DNA of 64,000 bases. Origin: Vibrio sinus. Its GTDB lineage: Bacteria > Pseudomonadota > Gammaproteobacteria > Enterobacterales > Vibrionaceae. The position numbers were made by a program, and so were the translations under genes. Positions 26,984 to 35,297 of this stretch are shown here, one piece after another. The stretch covers positions 25,352-89,351 of the forward strand of contig NZ_JAMKMR010000019.1 of the NCBI RefSeq assembly GCF_023634645.1, read 5' to 3'. The first letter of the stretch is position 1; each line of letters starts with the position of its first letter. The notes below the pieces were generated by a model, which searched no databases, was not told where the DNA came from, and was given only the letters and a program-made list of their open reading frames with translations.

Positions 26984-28097
26984 CTATTGGTGTCCATGCT
27001 TGCAGGCTTGGACCAATATATTCGGCGCTTGGTCGAATAATTCGGTTATTTTCTCGTTGTTCAAAGATATGTGCCGCCCAGCCTGTTACACGACTCATCA
27101 CAAAAATTGGCGTGAATAGTTTAGTTGGGATATCCATAAAGTGATAAGCAGACGCATGGAAAAAATCCGCATTGCAGAACAAGCCTTTTTCCCTTTTCAT
27201 CACCGCTTCTACTCTTTCTGATACGGCGTAAAGAGACTGATCGCCCACATGTTGTGATAGCTTTTCAGACCAGTATTTGATTAGCTCATTTCGCGGATCA
27301 GACTCTTTATATATTGCGTGGCCAAATCCCATGATCTTTTCTTTACGAGACAACATGCCAAGAATGTTTGCCTCAGCTTCATCTGGTGTTTTCCAATCCT
27401 CGATCATCGCCATTGCAGCTTCATTCGCGCCGCCATGCAAATTGCCGCGGAGCGTCCCTATCGCAGCTGTGACACACGAATGAATATCGGACAATGTTGA
27501 TGCACAAACACGCGCGGCAAATGTTGAGGCGTTAAACTCATGCTCAGCGTATAGAATCAGTGAGCAGTTCATCACCTGTTTAAACAGCTCTGATGGCTTG
27601 TCTCCAGAAAGTAGGTTAAGGAAATACCCTGCAATTCCATCTTCTGTCTGGTCTTCTGTATCAATTTTCACACCATCATGCGTATATCGATACCAGTAAG
27701 TAACCGCGGCTGGGAATACAGATAACATTCTTTCTACGTGATCGACTTGATCTGAAAAAGAGGTTTCTTGTTCAAGGTTACCTAACACTGAGCAAGACGT
27801 TCTCAGTACATCCATAGGGTGAGAGTTAGCAGGAAGGTTTTCTAGCACGCTTTTAAGTACGTCAGGTAAACCTCTTAACGATTTAAGCTTTTGCTTGTAT
27901 TGGGCTAACTCAGATTCATTGGGTAAGTGACCACGTAACAGTAAGTATGCCACTTCTTCAAATTCAGCGTATTTGGCTAAGTCGGCAATATCATACCCAC
28001 GATACGTAAGTCCGGTTCCAGATTGACCAACAGTACATAAGGCTGTTGTTCCAGCCGTTTGTCCACGTAGGCCTGTACTTTTATGTCCTTGTTCCAT
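26973..28097 (-). CDS. prpC: 2-methylcitrate synthase PrpC
   Basis: 374 aa, citrate-synthase fold, condensing propionyl-CoA with oxaloacetate. Typical stretches are LTYRGYDIADLA near the N-terminus, LHGGANEAAM and MGFGHAIYKESDPR with catalytic histidines, and MSRVTGWAAHIFEQ. The ATG at 28097 has AAGGAG 6 bp upstream; a GTG at 28112 would make that Shine-Dalgarno part of the coding sequence. It lies between prpB and prpD on the minus strand. Confidence 0.93.
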   Translation of the reverse strand: MEQGHKSTGLRGQTAGTTALCTVGQSGTGLTYRGYDIADLAKYAEFEEVAYLLLRGHLPNESELAQYKQKLKSLRGLPDVLKSVLENLPANSHPMDVLRTSCSVLGNLEQETSFSDQVDHVERMLSVFPAAVTYWYRYTHDGVKIDTEDQTEDGIAGYFLNLLSGDKPSELFKQVMNCSLILYAEHEFNASTFAARVCASTLSDIHSCVTAAIGTLRGNLHGGANEAAMAMIEDWKTPDEAEANILGMLSRKEKIMGFGHAIYKESDPRNELIKYWSEKLSQHVGDQSLYAVSERVEAVMKREKGLFCNADFFHASAYHFMDIPTKLFTPIFVMSRVTGWAAHIFEQRENNRIIRPSAEYIGPSLQAWTPIENR

Positions 28098-28167
28098 GTA
28101 AAACTCCTTCACTTAGAAGTTAATAAGATAGTGTTTTATTCGAATTGTTATCAGTAGACTTTGGGCA

Positions 28168-29061
28168 TTACTTGTTAGAGAACAAATCGTCTAATGTTTG
28201 TTCATATTGGTGATAATTCAGGTGCTGGTATAACTCTTCGCGAGTTTGCATGTCTTTGAGTAGGTGTTGCTGAGTTCCTGTTGAGAGCAACTGCTGATAG
28301 ATATTTTCTGCCGCTTTGTTCATGGCACGAAATGCACTCAGCGGATATAACGCCATATTTACACCACATGAAATGAGTTGCTGACGATCATATAAAGGTG
28401 TTTGACCAAATTCTGTGATATTGGCGAGTATTGGGACATGTTTTCCGAGAGCAGCGTCAACCTCTTGAGAAAAAATTTGATATTGCTCTAAAGAAGTCAT
28501 GGCTTCTGGAAAGAGCATATCTGCGCCATTTTCTATGTAGGAAATGGCCCTTTGCACCATTTTATCGAACCCTTCAACGGACAAGGCATCCGTTCGAGCC
28601 ATAATAACAAAGCTCTCATCGACTCTTGCATCAACAGCAGATTTAATGCGGTCGCACATTTCTTCAGCAGGAACCAGCGCTTTGTTTGGTCGATGGCCAC
28701 AACGCTTTTGGCTAACTTGGTCCTCTATATGAACGGCTGCAACACCACTTTTTTCCATCTCTCTAATGGTCCTCGCGATACTAAACGTACCTCCGAAGCC
28801 CGTATCGATATCTACCAACAAAGGTAAGTCACATGCGTTGGTTATACGATTTACATCTGTAAGCACATCATTGAGCGTCGTGATGCCAAGATCTGGCACG
28901 CCATATGATGCATTGGCCACCCCACCACCAGATAGATAGATGGCCTTATGACCTACATTCTTTGCCATCATGGCACAGTACGGATTTACCGTACCGACAA
29001 TTTGTACCAGATCGTTATTTTCAATTTCTTTTCTAAACTTGTCTCCTGGACTGAGTCCCAT
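28168..29061 (-). CDS. prpB: 2-methylisocitrate lyase PrpB
   Basis: 297 aa, isocitrate-lyase superfamily TIM barrel, cleaving 2-methylisocitrate to pyruvate and succinate. Visible are SGGGVANASYG, the metal-binding region DIDTGFGG, the catalytic loop KRCGHRPNKALV, IMARTDALSVEGF, and the helical C-terminus NELY/EELYQHLNYHQYEQTLDDLF. First gene of prpBCD, with a good ribosome site (AAAGGAG) upstream. The promoter region shares 290 bp with the divergent vgrG operon. Confidence 0.94.
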   Translation of the reverse strand: MGLSPGDKFRKEIENNDLVQIVGTVNPYCAMMAKNVGHKAIYLSGGGVANASYGVPDLGITTLNDVLTDVNRITNACDLPLLVDIDTGFGGTFSIARTIREMEKSGVAAVHIEDQVSQKRCGHRPNKALVPAEEMCDRIKSAVDARVDESFVIMARTDALSVEGFDKMVQRAISYIENGADMLFPEAMTSLEQYQIFSQEVDAALGKHVPILANITEFGQTPLYDRQQLISCGVNMALYPLSAFRAMNKAAENIYQQLLSTGTQQHLLKDMQTREELYQHLNYHQYEQTLDDLFSNK

Positions 29062-29149
29062 ACCATTACTCCTTTCACTTGTATGTGGAATGAGCTAGGC
29101 TAATCTTTTATTTCGAGCTGTGCATTCTAAAGCGTGGCTGGATAATCTG

Positions 29150-29171
29150 ATCAAGCGGAGAATTGCTTGAT
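29150..29171. promoter_or_regulatory. Inverted repeat upstream of prpB, candidate operator
   Basis: ATCAAGC (29150-29156), 8-bp spacer, GCTTGAT (29165-29171). It lies 89-110 bp upstream of the prpB start. No regulator gene is adjacent. Confidence 0.4.
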
Positions 29172-29283
29172 ACATCACACTAATCGACTTCAAAACCAGC
29201 AAACTTACATTTTGAATGCAAAAATGGATTACCTTTATATAGAGAAAGCGAATTAAGTCTTTAAATCTACACGTGTTTGTTAC

Positions 29284-29307
29284 TTAATCAGTCACTTGAC
29301 TGGTTAA
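29284..29307. promoter_or_regulatory. 24-bp near-palindrome at the vgrG promoter
   Basis: Arms TTAATCAGTCA (29284-29294) and TGACTGGTTAA (29297-29307) around CT, with one mismatch in 11 pairs. The right arm contains a -35-like TTGACT (29296-29301), 45 bp before the vgrG start. It looks like a dimeric repressor or activator site. Confidence 0.5.
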
Positions 29308-29351
29308 TAAAATGAAATTTAGCGATCGTAAGTAACAGTTAGGATATATGT

Positions 29352-31334
29352 ATGTCTGATAGGTATACCGCTTCAGCCAGTTCCATTTCTGCTAAAGATT
29401 ACAAAGGGAAAGAACACAGTGTTACAGAGTTTACTGTCACTGAAGAACTATCGAAACCCTTTGAAATCAAGCTCACTTTAGTGTCGAGTACATTTGAAGT
29501 CAGCTCTCAGATAGGGCAAAAACTTACCGTTAATCGATATGACAACGAATCCGGCAGTTTAAAACTCTCTAGAAGCTACAACGGTGTCATCACGCATATT
29601 CAACAAACTGGCTTAGACTCTACTTTGCAATACACCAGCTATGAGATCATTCTTCGACCTTGGCTATGGTTACTCACTCAAACTCACGCTTTTCGCGTAT
29701 ATCAAACGAAATCAACGAAAGACATCGTCTCAGACATCTTTACCAATGCAGGCTTTAGTGGTTCTTTCAAAGTCAATAGCTTACCTTCGACCAAGCGAGA
29801 GTATTGCTTGCAATATAACGAATCAGATTTTGACTTTGTTTCTAGACTATTGTCAGAAGAAGGTATTCACTATTTTTTCGAGCACAGTGATGGTGACCAT
29901 ACCTTGGTGTTACAGGACGCAAAAAACCCATTTAGTAAATCAGATGTTGCCAAGTTCGATATGACAGAAACCAGGACGGGCTCCAACCCTCTTATTGAAA
30001 AGTGGATGCCAATGTCCGATTTTCATGGTGTCAGCATCGAACTCACTGCCTATGACTACTCTCAAACAAAATTGGTCTCAAGTAAAGCGAGTAAATCAAG
30101 CAACTCTGTGGGTAATAACTCCAAACTCACCGCTTTACATTATCCCACGCTAGGCATCACTGGCGATATGACGGATTTAGCAAGCAACTTGGTAAAAAGA
30201 AGAATTGAGCACATAGAGCAGTGCTATAGCCAAGTTAAAGCCACTTCCCAAAATGATTACTTTTATGTGGGTACTTGGTTCTCTCTAAGCAGTCATCTGG
30301 ACAAATCTCAGCTTGGTGACTTTTTGGTGACCAAAATGACGACGAACTACGACCAAAATAACAACTGCACTAGTGAAGTCGAACTGATTTCAACCTCTAC
30401 CCCACACTACCCTGATGTGTTACCTAAACAGCGGGTGCACGGACTGCAAAGTGCCGTTGTTGCTGGTTCTACAGCGGGGGATATTAACCAAGATGAACAA
30501 GGTCGAGTTAGAATACAATTTCACTGGGACACTGAGGCCAGTGGCGACAAAACCAGTTGTTATGTAAGGGTTGCACAGATGATGGCCGGCAGCAGTTATG
30601 GTACTCAGTTTGTCCCACGCGTCGGCCATGAAGTGTTGGTCGCTTTTATCGATGGTGATCCAGACCAACCTATCATCACAGGCAGTGTATACAACAGCAA
30701 AAACGCCCCGCCGTATGCAGAAGCAAATACGACCAAAACGGGTATGAGCACTAAATTACAAGGTGTGAGCAACGAGCTGTATTTTGATGATAAAAAAGAC
30801 AATGAATTGGTGTATTTGCACGCGACCAAAGACTTAACACAAGAGATAGACAACAACCAGACCGACACTATCAAAGGTGAATATCAGCAGAGCGTCACCA
30901 AACAAATGACTATCTCTACCGAAGATAATTACTCCCTAACCTCTAGCAAAGATATTACTGAAAAAGCGCAAAATATTACGATTGAGGCCGATAGCTCCAT
31001 TGAGCTAAAAGTAGGCTCGAGCAAAATAACCATGTCAACCTCATCCATTGCAATAGAAGCAACGAGTATAGATATCAAAGCCAGTAACGCGCTTAGCATG
31101 CAAGGCGTTACCGTTGAAAGTAAAGCGACATCTTCGAACAAAATTTCTGGTGCAACAACCGCACTAGAGGCACAAACCTCTAACTCGATTAAAGGATTGA
31201 GTATCACTATTGATGCACAAACTACCTTAAGCGCTCAAGGACAACTCAGTGCAGAATTCAAATCTGGGCTAAAAGGCACTTTTGATGGCGGTGTTTTAGG
31301 AGAGCTTAAAGGCGCTATAGTTAAGGTTAACTAA
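29352..31334 (+). CDS. vgrG: T6SS spike protein VgrG (TssI)
   Basis: 660 aa. It has a gp27-like base (about 1-370, with CLQYNESDFDFVSRLLSEEGIHYFFEH), an OB-fold (EQGRVRIQFHWD) and the highly conserved RVAQMMAGSSYGTQFVPRVGHEVLV region (landmark only), PDQPIITGSVYN, then a gp5-like needle of Ser/Ile-rich repeats to the end. There is no extra catalytic C-terminal domain, so it is a structural, non-evolved VgrG. It sits at the tip of the Hcp tube and is first in a three-gene unit with a small unknown protein and PAAR. Confidence 0.95.
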   Translation: MSDRYTASASSISAKDYKGKEHSVTEFTVTEELSKPFEIKLTLVSSTFEVSSQIGQKLTVNRYDNESGSLKLSRSYNGVITHIQQTGLDSTLQYTSYEIILRPWLWLLTQTHAFRVYQTKSTKDIVSDIFTNAGFSGSFKVNSLPSTKREYCLQYNESDFDFVSRLLSEEGIHYFFEHSDGDHTLVLQDAKNPFSKSDVAKFDMTETRTGSNPLIEKWMPMSDFHGVSIELTAYDYSQTKLVSSKASKSSNSVGNNSKLTALHYPTLGITGDMTDLASNLVKRRIEHIEQCYSQVKATSQNDYFYVGTWFSLSSHLDKSQLGDFLVTKMTTNYDQNNNCTSEVELISTSTPHYPDVLPKQRVHGLQSAVVAGSTAGDINQDEQGRVRIQFHWDTEASGDKTSCYVRVAQMMAGSSYGTQFVPRVGHEVLVAFIDGDPDQPIITGSVYNSKNAPPYAEANTTKTGMSTKLQGVSNELYFDDKKDNELVYLHATKDLTQEIDNNQTDTIKGEYQQSVTKQMTISTEDNYSLTSSKDITEKAQNITIEADSSIELKVGSSKITMSTSSIAIEATSIDIKASNALSMQGVTVESKATSSNKISGATTALEAQTSNSIKGLSITIDAQTTLSAQGQLSAEFKSGLKGTFDGGVLGELKGAIVKVN

Positions 31335-31335
31335 C

Positions 31336-31914
31336 ATGATATATAAAAAGATACCGTACAAGTCTGGTCTACAAATATTGAATCGCTTTAAAGCCTCGGA
31401 GGATGCCGTTGCTCTAATCACTGAAGATATGTCAGCGCCCGAATCTATTGAGAGCCTTAAACAGGCTGAGCTGAATTTTGATCTTATCCAGTTTCTTGCC
31501 CACGGGTTACCGGTTCGAGAGTCTATCTGGTGGGCTTCGCTTTGCCTTGACATGCGCAGCGATGTCTGGTCCCCTATTCAAATGCAATGCGTGAACACCG
31601 CACGTGATTGGGTAAAAAGTCCTAGTGAGGAACTCAGACGAAAAGCCGAGCTATTTGCGAATCGATTAGAGCAAAATTGTGGTCCCTCATGGCTAGCTCA
31701 AGCTGTATTTTGGAATGGGTCCGGAAGTATCGTCGCGGCGGATCTCCCAGTCGTTCTTCCCGACGCGCATTTGTATTCTAAAGCGGTTTCTGGCGCAGTA
31801 AACCACGCCGCTGCTTTGCCGCATTGGGATGGAACAAAAGAATATTACGAAAAAGCCATCAGTACCGCGTTAGATATCGCCGCTGGTGGCAATGGTAAGG
31901 AGGTCGAGGCATGA
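31336..31914 (+). CDS. T6SS spike-associated protein of unknown function (DUF6931-like)
   Basis: 192 aa, 1 bp after vgrG and overlapping the PAAR gene by 4 bp (ATGA), so expressed together with both. It is predicted cytoplasmic and mostly helical: Trp-rich motifs SIWWASLCLDMRS and WLAQAVFWNGSGSI in the middle and an alanine-rich end. I associate this with proteins labelled DUF6931 that occur near T6SS spikes, without certainty. The position between spike and tip suggests an adaptor, chaperone or loading factor. Confidence 0.7.
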   Translation: MIYKKIPYKSGLQILNRFKASEDAVALITEDMSAPESIESLKQAELNFDLIQFLAHGLPVRESIWWASLCLDMRSDVWSPIQMQCVNTARDWVKSPSEELRRKAELFANRLEQNCGPSWLAQAVFWNGSGSIVAADLPVVLPDAHLYSKAVSGAVNHAAALPHWDGTKEYYEKAISTALDIAAGGNGKEVEA

Positions 31915-32213
31915 CGTTACCTGCAGCAAGATTAACCGATATGCACGTTTGTCCAATGCAAACACCAGCTGTCCCCCCGATTCCACATGTGGGAGGGCCT
32001 ATCATATCTCCAGGCGCTCCAACCGTGTTGGTAGCAAATTTGCCTGCCGCGACCATGGGTTGCATGTGCACCTGTGTAGGGCCACCAGATTCCATAATTA
32101 AAGGCAGCGCCACTGTCCTTTTTGCCAGTCAACCTGCCGCCCGCATGGGGGATACCACCTCTCATGGCGGAACGATCGTTGCGGGAATGCCAACGGTACT
32201 CATTGGCGGATAA
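31911..32213 (+). CDS. PAAR-repeat spike tip protein
   Basis: 100 aa consisting entirely of the PAAR fold: PAARLTDMHVCP, PPIPHVGGPIISPGAPTVLVANLPAATMGC (landmark) and QPAARMGDTTSHGGTIVAGMPTVLIGG (landmark). It caps the VgrG trimer and coordinates a metal through His/Cys residues. There is no toxin extension, so any effector must be carried another way. It is translationally coupled to the preceding gene. Confidence 0.93.
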   Translation: MTLPAARLTDMHVCPMQTPAVPPIPHVGGPIISPGAPTVLVANLPAATMGCMCTCVGPPDSIIKGSATVLFASQPAARMGDTTSHGGTIVAGMPTVLIGG

Positions 32214-32243
32214 CCAACGCCAACCTACCACCTCTCCATTGCG

Positions 32244-32281
32244 AATTTTACTCTTAGTAATTTATCACTAAGAGTAAAATT
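32244..32281 (+). terminator. Hairpin after the vgrG-PAAR unit
   Basis: AATTTTACTCTTAGT and ACTAAGAGTAAAATT, perfect 15-bp arms around AATTTATC. It starts 30 bp after the PAAR stop, and the descending arm plus TTT resembles a bidirectional terminator. Confidence 0.75.
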
Positions 32282-32375
32282 TCATAAAAATACAAAGAAA
32301 GTAGACTCGCAGTTTTACCAATACATATGCTTCATACTTTCAGTACGTTAGGAGGCCAATTGTTAACAAATTGTA

Positions 32376-32392
32376 GTAATAACTGTTATTAC
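32376..32392. promoter_or_regulatory. Perfect palindrome GTAATAACTGTTATTAC
   Basis: 8-bp arms around a central T, upstream of the main T6SS operon promoter and preceded by the palindrome TTGTTAACAA. It looks like a dimeric transcription-factor site. Confidence 0.45.
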
Positions 32393-32624
32393 CATTTAGA
32401 GCTATATTAAAAGCACCTTAGCGCACCTATTTCTCTCTTCAACTGTTACTTTAAGTATCAAAAGGTAGCGGGCTTGTTCTTATGATATTTATTATCCGAT
32501 GGCTTAATTAACAATAAAAGTTGATAGGCCAGTGATTATTCTCCCACAATTATGAAATTGATCATAACAAACAATGATGCGCCGCACATAAAGTTTGTCA
32601 GTCACATTCAAATTATCCAAACGT

Positions 32625-32633
32625 TGCTATACT
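32625..32633 (+). promoter_or_regulatory. Extended -10 promoter of the main T6SS operon
   Basis: TGC followed by TATACT, with a weak -35 near 32605-32612. It is the best sigma-70-type match upstream of tssA. Confidence 0.4.
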
Positions 32634-32870
32634 GTTCACTGTAACTTTTCTATTAATAATTTGTTTCTATTTTGTATTTTATAACTTGTAACGTTCACGG
32701 ATATGCTAAGAACACGGTTTAGGTGACTGTCTCTAAACACACTCAATGGATTTCTACTAGATATGAACAAGCGACCTACTGATAGGGCTTACGCTTTGGC
32801 TAAGAACTGATGTACAGCAGTGTTTACTGAGAAAAATAATTAAACTTCAACTATTTAATACGGGAAATCT

Positions 32871-34217
32871 ATGATAGATACGGAGAGTTTTTTAGCTCCA
32901 ATTTCAGACGATGAGCCTTGTGGAAGCTACCTAAAGCTTGATAGAAGTGCTTATAGATCAATCAGAAACGCGTTTAATGCTGCTCAATCATCCTTCCGTC
33001 AGTTGGTCGAGACACCTGATGCATCTAACGATGAAACTCTGCTTGAAAATAACGCCAATAGTTGGGGACAATTAAGAGACATCACCGAAGAAGCTTTACT
33101 CAAAAAAACCAAAGATTTAGAAATCTTAGGTTGGTTCATCACTAGCCAACTGTTTACCAATGCCCCATTCGAAAATCTTGCCCAAAGTATTGGCCTTATT
33201 AGAGGTATGGTCGAGAAATATTGGCATGATCTCAACCCAAAACCACCAGAGGACAAGCTAAAGTCTACCGATGACGGTGGTCGCACTAAAGAATGGGCCG
33301 AATTTAGAATTAAGCCCCTTTTGCAGCTTGTTGGCGAAACACCTGAGTCAACATCCATTTATGTTCCTCTGCAAATGTTACCAATAATCGGTGACATCAC
33401 CTACAGTGATTATCTACGGGCCGAGAAAAACGGCACACTCAACGCGTTAAAAGACCAAGCGAGATCATCTTATTCAAACGAATCTAGAGAGATTTTACTT
33501 CAACTATCGGAAGCCTATGTAAACCTTCAGCAATCAGAAAAATCCATCGCTGAAAAATGTAATGAAGATGGCGCTACCGCCCTCAGCTTTCGCTTTATCA
33601 AGGGGAATATTGAAGAGCTGATTAAAGCGATTCAATATCTAGTTGGAGAGAAAATCCGCCCTTGGCCACTTGATAACGAATACCGCGTTCTGACTGAACA
33701 ACCTAGTGCAGATAACACTGACGCAGTTGACACTTCATCTCAGCCAGATCAGACACAGAACACTCAAAGTAACGAACAAGCGACGGTGACCGTCGCAGCC
33801 ATTGCACCTGGTGAAATTTTAAATAGAGACCACGCATTTAAAGAATTGAGAAAAATTTCTGAATATTTCAAAGAAACCGAGCCGCACAGTCCGATTTCGT
33901 TTCTATTGGAGAGAGCAATTCGCTGGGGGTATTTAAGCCTACCCGAGCTTTTCTCCGAAATGATGGGTTCAGAAAACTCCTCTCTCAATCATATCAACCA
34001 ACTCACTGGTATGGATAACCTTGAAACAGTCGATTTAAGTAGTATCTCTATCCACGATACACCAATTCGAAAGCGAAGATCAGCTGAACAACCAGATTCG
34101 CTTACAACAGCAAGTAGCAATGAACAAACCAAATCTACAGACTTCGGAACAACTGAAACAACATCTGAAGAATCCGAACCTTCACCATCTGATGATTCAT
34201 CAGGTTTTGAATGGTAA
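32871..34217 (+). CDS. tssA: T6SS protein TssA
   Basis: 448 aa. An N-terminal ImpA domain (about 1-130: PISDDEPCGSYLKLD; NAPFENLAQSIGLIRGMVEKYWHDLNPKP, landmark) recruits the baseplate and sheath. A middle helical region follows, then a C-terminal segment with RDHAFKELRKISEYFKETEPHSPISFLLERAIRWG (landmark) and a Ser/Thr/Glu-rich unstructured tail (about 390-448). TssA caps the growing tail. First gene of the long operon. The tail is longer and more acidic than usual. Confidence 0.92.
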   Translation: MIDTESFLAPISDDEPCGSYLKLDRSAYRSIRNAFNAAQSSFRQLVETPDASNDETLLENNANSWGQLRDITEEALLKKTKDLEILGWFITSQLFTNAPFENLAQSIGLIRGMVEKYWHDLNPKPPEDKLKSTDDGGRTKEWAEFRIKPLLQLVGETPESTSIYVPLQMLPIIGDITYSDYLRAEKNGTLNALKDQARSSYSNESREILLQLSEAYVNLQQSEKSIAEKCNEDGATALSFRFIKGNIEELIKAIQYLVGEKIRPWPLDNEYRVLTEQPSADNTDAVDTSSQPDQTQNTQSNEQATVTVAAIAPGEILNRDHAFKELRKISEYFKETEPHSPISFLLERAIRWGYLSLPELFSEMMGSENSSLNHINQLTGMDNLETVDLSSISIHDTPIRKRRSAEQPDSLTTASSNEQTKSTDFGTTETTSEESEPSPSDDSSGFEW

Positions 34218-34247
34218 TTAACTGCAATCTAATAAGAGGAACACAAT

Positions 34248-34769
34248 ATGGCTGGATTATATATGACTATTGATGGCTATACCCCAAAAGGCGCAGCAAC
34301 AGTCGAAGATATTGGAGGTAAGAAAAACTTAATTGCTATTGATTCGCTTTCATGGTCTGCAGTTCGTGGCGTAGGAATCGATGTAGGTAACGCCAATAAC
34401 GCTGACCAAGGTATGGTGGCGTTAGGGGAAATTAACTTTTCTCGCGGTGCAGATGGCGCATCTCCTTACCTCACTACTTTCCTATATTCACCAGGTGACA
34501 CAGGTAAAAAAGTCGAATTCGTCGTAAGTAAGCCAGACCGTGGTGGTAAAGGTATGGTCCCTGTCATGCTTATTACCTTAACTGAAGCACGTGTTTCTAG
34601 TTATAACATGGGTTGTAATGACGGTTCTCTACCTTCCGAGAGTGTTAGTTTAGTCTATTCTACTATCACAAAAGCTTACTATTACGAAGATGAAGGCGGC
34701 AAAATCACGAAAGGACCAGAAGTGGCCTTTGATGTACCTAAAGGACAAGCAACTTCATTAGCAAGCTAA
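34248..34769 (+). CDS. hcp: T6SS inner-tube protein Hcp (TssD)
   Basis: 173 aa, typical length, starting MAGLYMTIDGYTPKG. It forms hexameric rings stacking into the tube that is propelled through the sheath. Conserved GAASPYL-like region: RGADGASPYLTTFLYSPG. A strong ribosome site (AGAGGAA, 8 bp before the ATG) fits a highly made protein. Only one hcp is seen in the cluster. Confidence 0.94.
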   Translation: MAGLYMTIDGYTPKGAATVEDIGGKKNLIAIDSLSWSAVRGVGIDVGNANNADQGMVALGEINFSRGADGASPYLTTFLYSPGDTGKKVEFVVSKPDRGGKGMVPVMLITLTEARVSSYNMGCNDGSLPSESVSLVYSTITKAYYYEDEGGKITKGPEVAFDVPKGQATSLAS

Positions 34770-34790
34770 TTGAATTAAAGGAGTAATACC

Positions 34791-35297
34791 GTGGCACTAA
34801 ACTCCCAACATAAACGCGTAAGTAAAAACCGTGTAAGTATTACTTATGACGTGGAAACTAATGGCGCATTAGAAACCAAAGAGCTCCCCTTTGTTGTTGG
34901 GGTGATTGGTGACTATTCTGGACATAAGCAAGATAAGGAAGATTTAGAAGACCGCACGTTTTATAACCTAGACAAAGATAACTTTGATGCGGTTATGAAA
35001 CGTGTTGGTCCTGAACTCACCTTAAAAGTGGACAATGTCTTAGCGGACGATGACAGCCAGTTCGAAGCGGCTCTTAAATTCAACTCGATGAAAGACTTCA
35101 AACCAGAAGCCATCGTTGAACAAGTAGAACCGTTGAAGAAACTGGTTGAAACTCGAAACCAACTCAAAACTTTACTTTCAAAGTCTGATCGTTCTAGAGA
35201 TTTAGAAAAGCTCTTAAAAGAAGTTCTACAAAGCGCAGATACCATCAATGCTTTGTCAGATGAGCTTGGAATCAACAAAGAAGGAGGAGATGAGTAA
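34791..35297 (+). CDS. tssB: T6SS sheath small subunit TssB
   Basis: 168 aa from a GTG start with AAAGGAG 8 bp upstream. Motifs RVSITYDVETNGA, ELPFVVGVIGDYSG and FYNLDKDNFDAVMKRVGPELT (landmark) are those of TssB/VipA. It interdigitates with TssC to form the contractile sheath. The stop and the tssC start share one base (TAATG). Confidence 0.95.
   Translation: MALNSQHKRVSKNRVSITYDVETNGALETKELPFVVGVIGDYSGHKQDKEDLEDRTFYNLDKDNFDAVMKRVGPELTLKVDNVLADDDSQFEAALKFNSMKDFKPEAIVEQVEPLKKLVETRNQLKTLLSKSDRSRDLEKLLKEVLQSADTINALSDELGINKEGGDE

Larger units (their letters stand above)
32214..32870. other. 657-bp intergenic region between the PAAR and tssA genes
   Basis: A/T-rich. It contains a terminator-like 15-bp hairpin (32244-32281), a perfect 17-bp palindrome (32376-32392) and an extended -10 promoter (TGC-TATACT at 32625-32633). 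I found no sigma-54 (TGGCAC-N5-TTGC) box and no credible coding frame. A 237-bp leader would follow the extended -10. Confidence 0.7.

Noticed and set aside
30929..31207. Coding frame antisense to the vgrG needle region
   Set aside because: Arises from the repetitive Ser/Ile/Glu codons of the needle; no start signal.
31932..32231. 99-codon minus-strand frame opposite the PAAR gene
   Set aside because: Shadow of a highly conserved coding sequence; no minus-strand ribosome site.
32282..32870. Sigma-54 promoter for the T6SS operon
   Set aside because: No GG-N10-GC element with the flanking consensus is present and no VasH-type activator gene is in the window.
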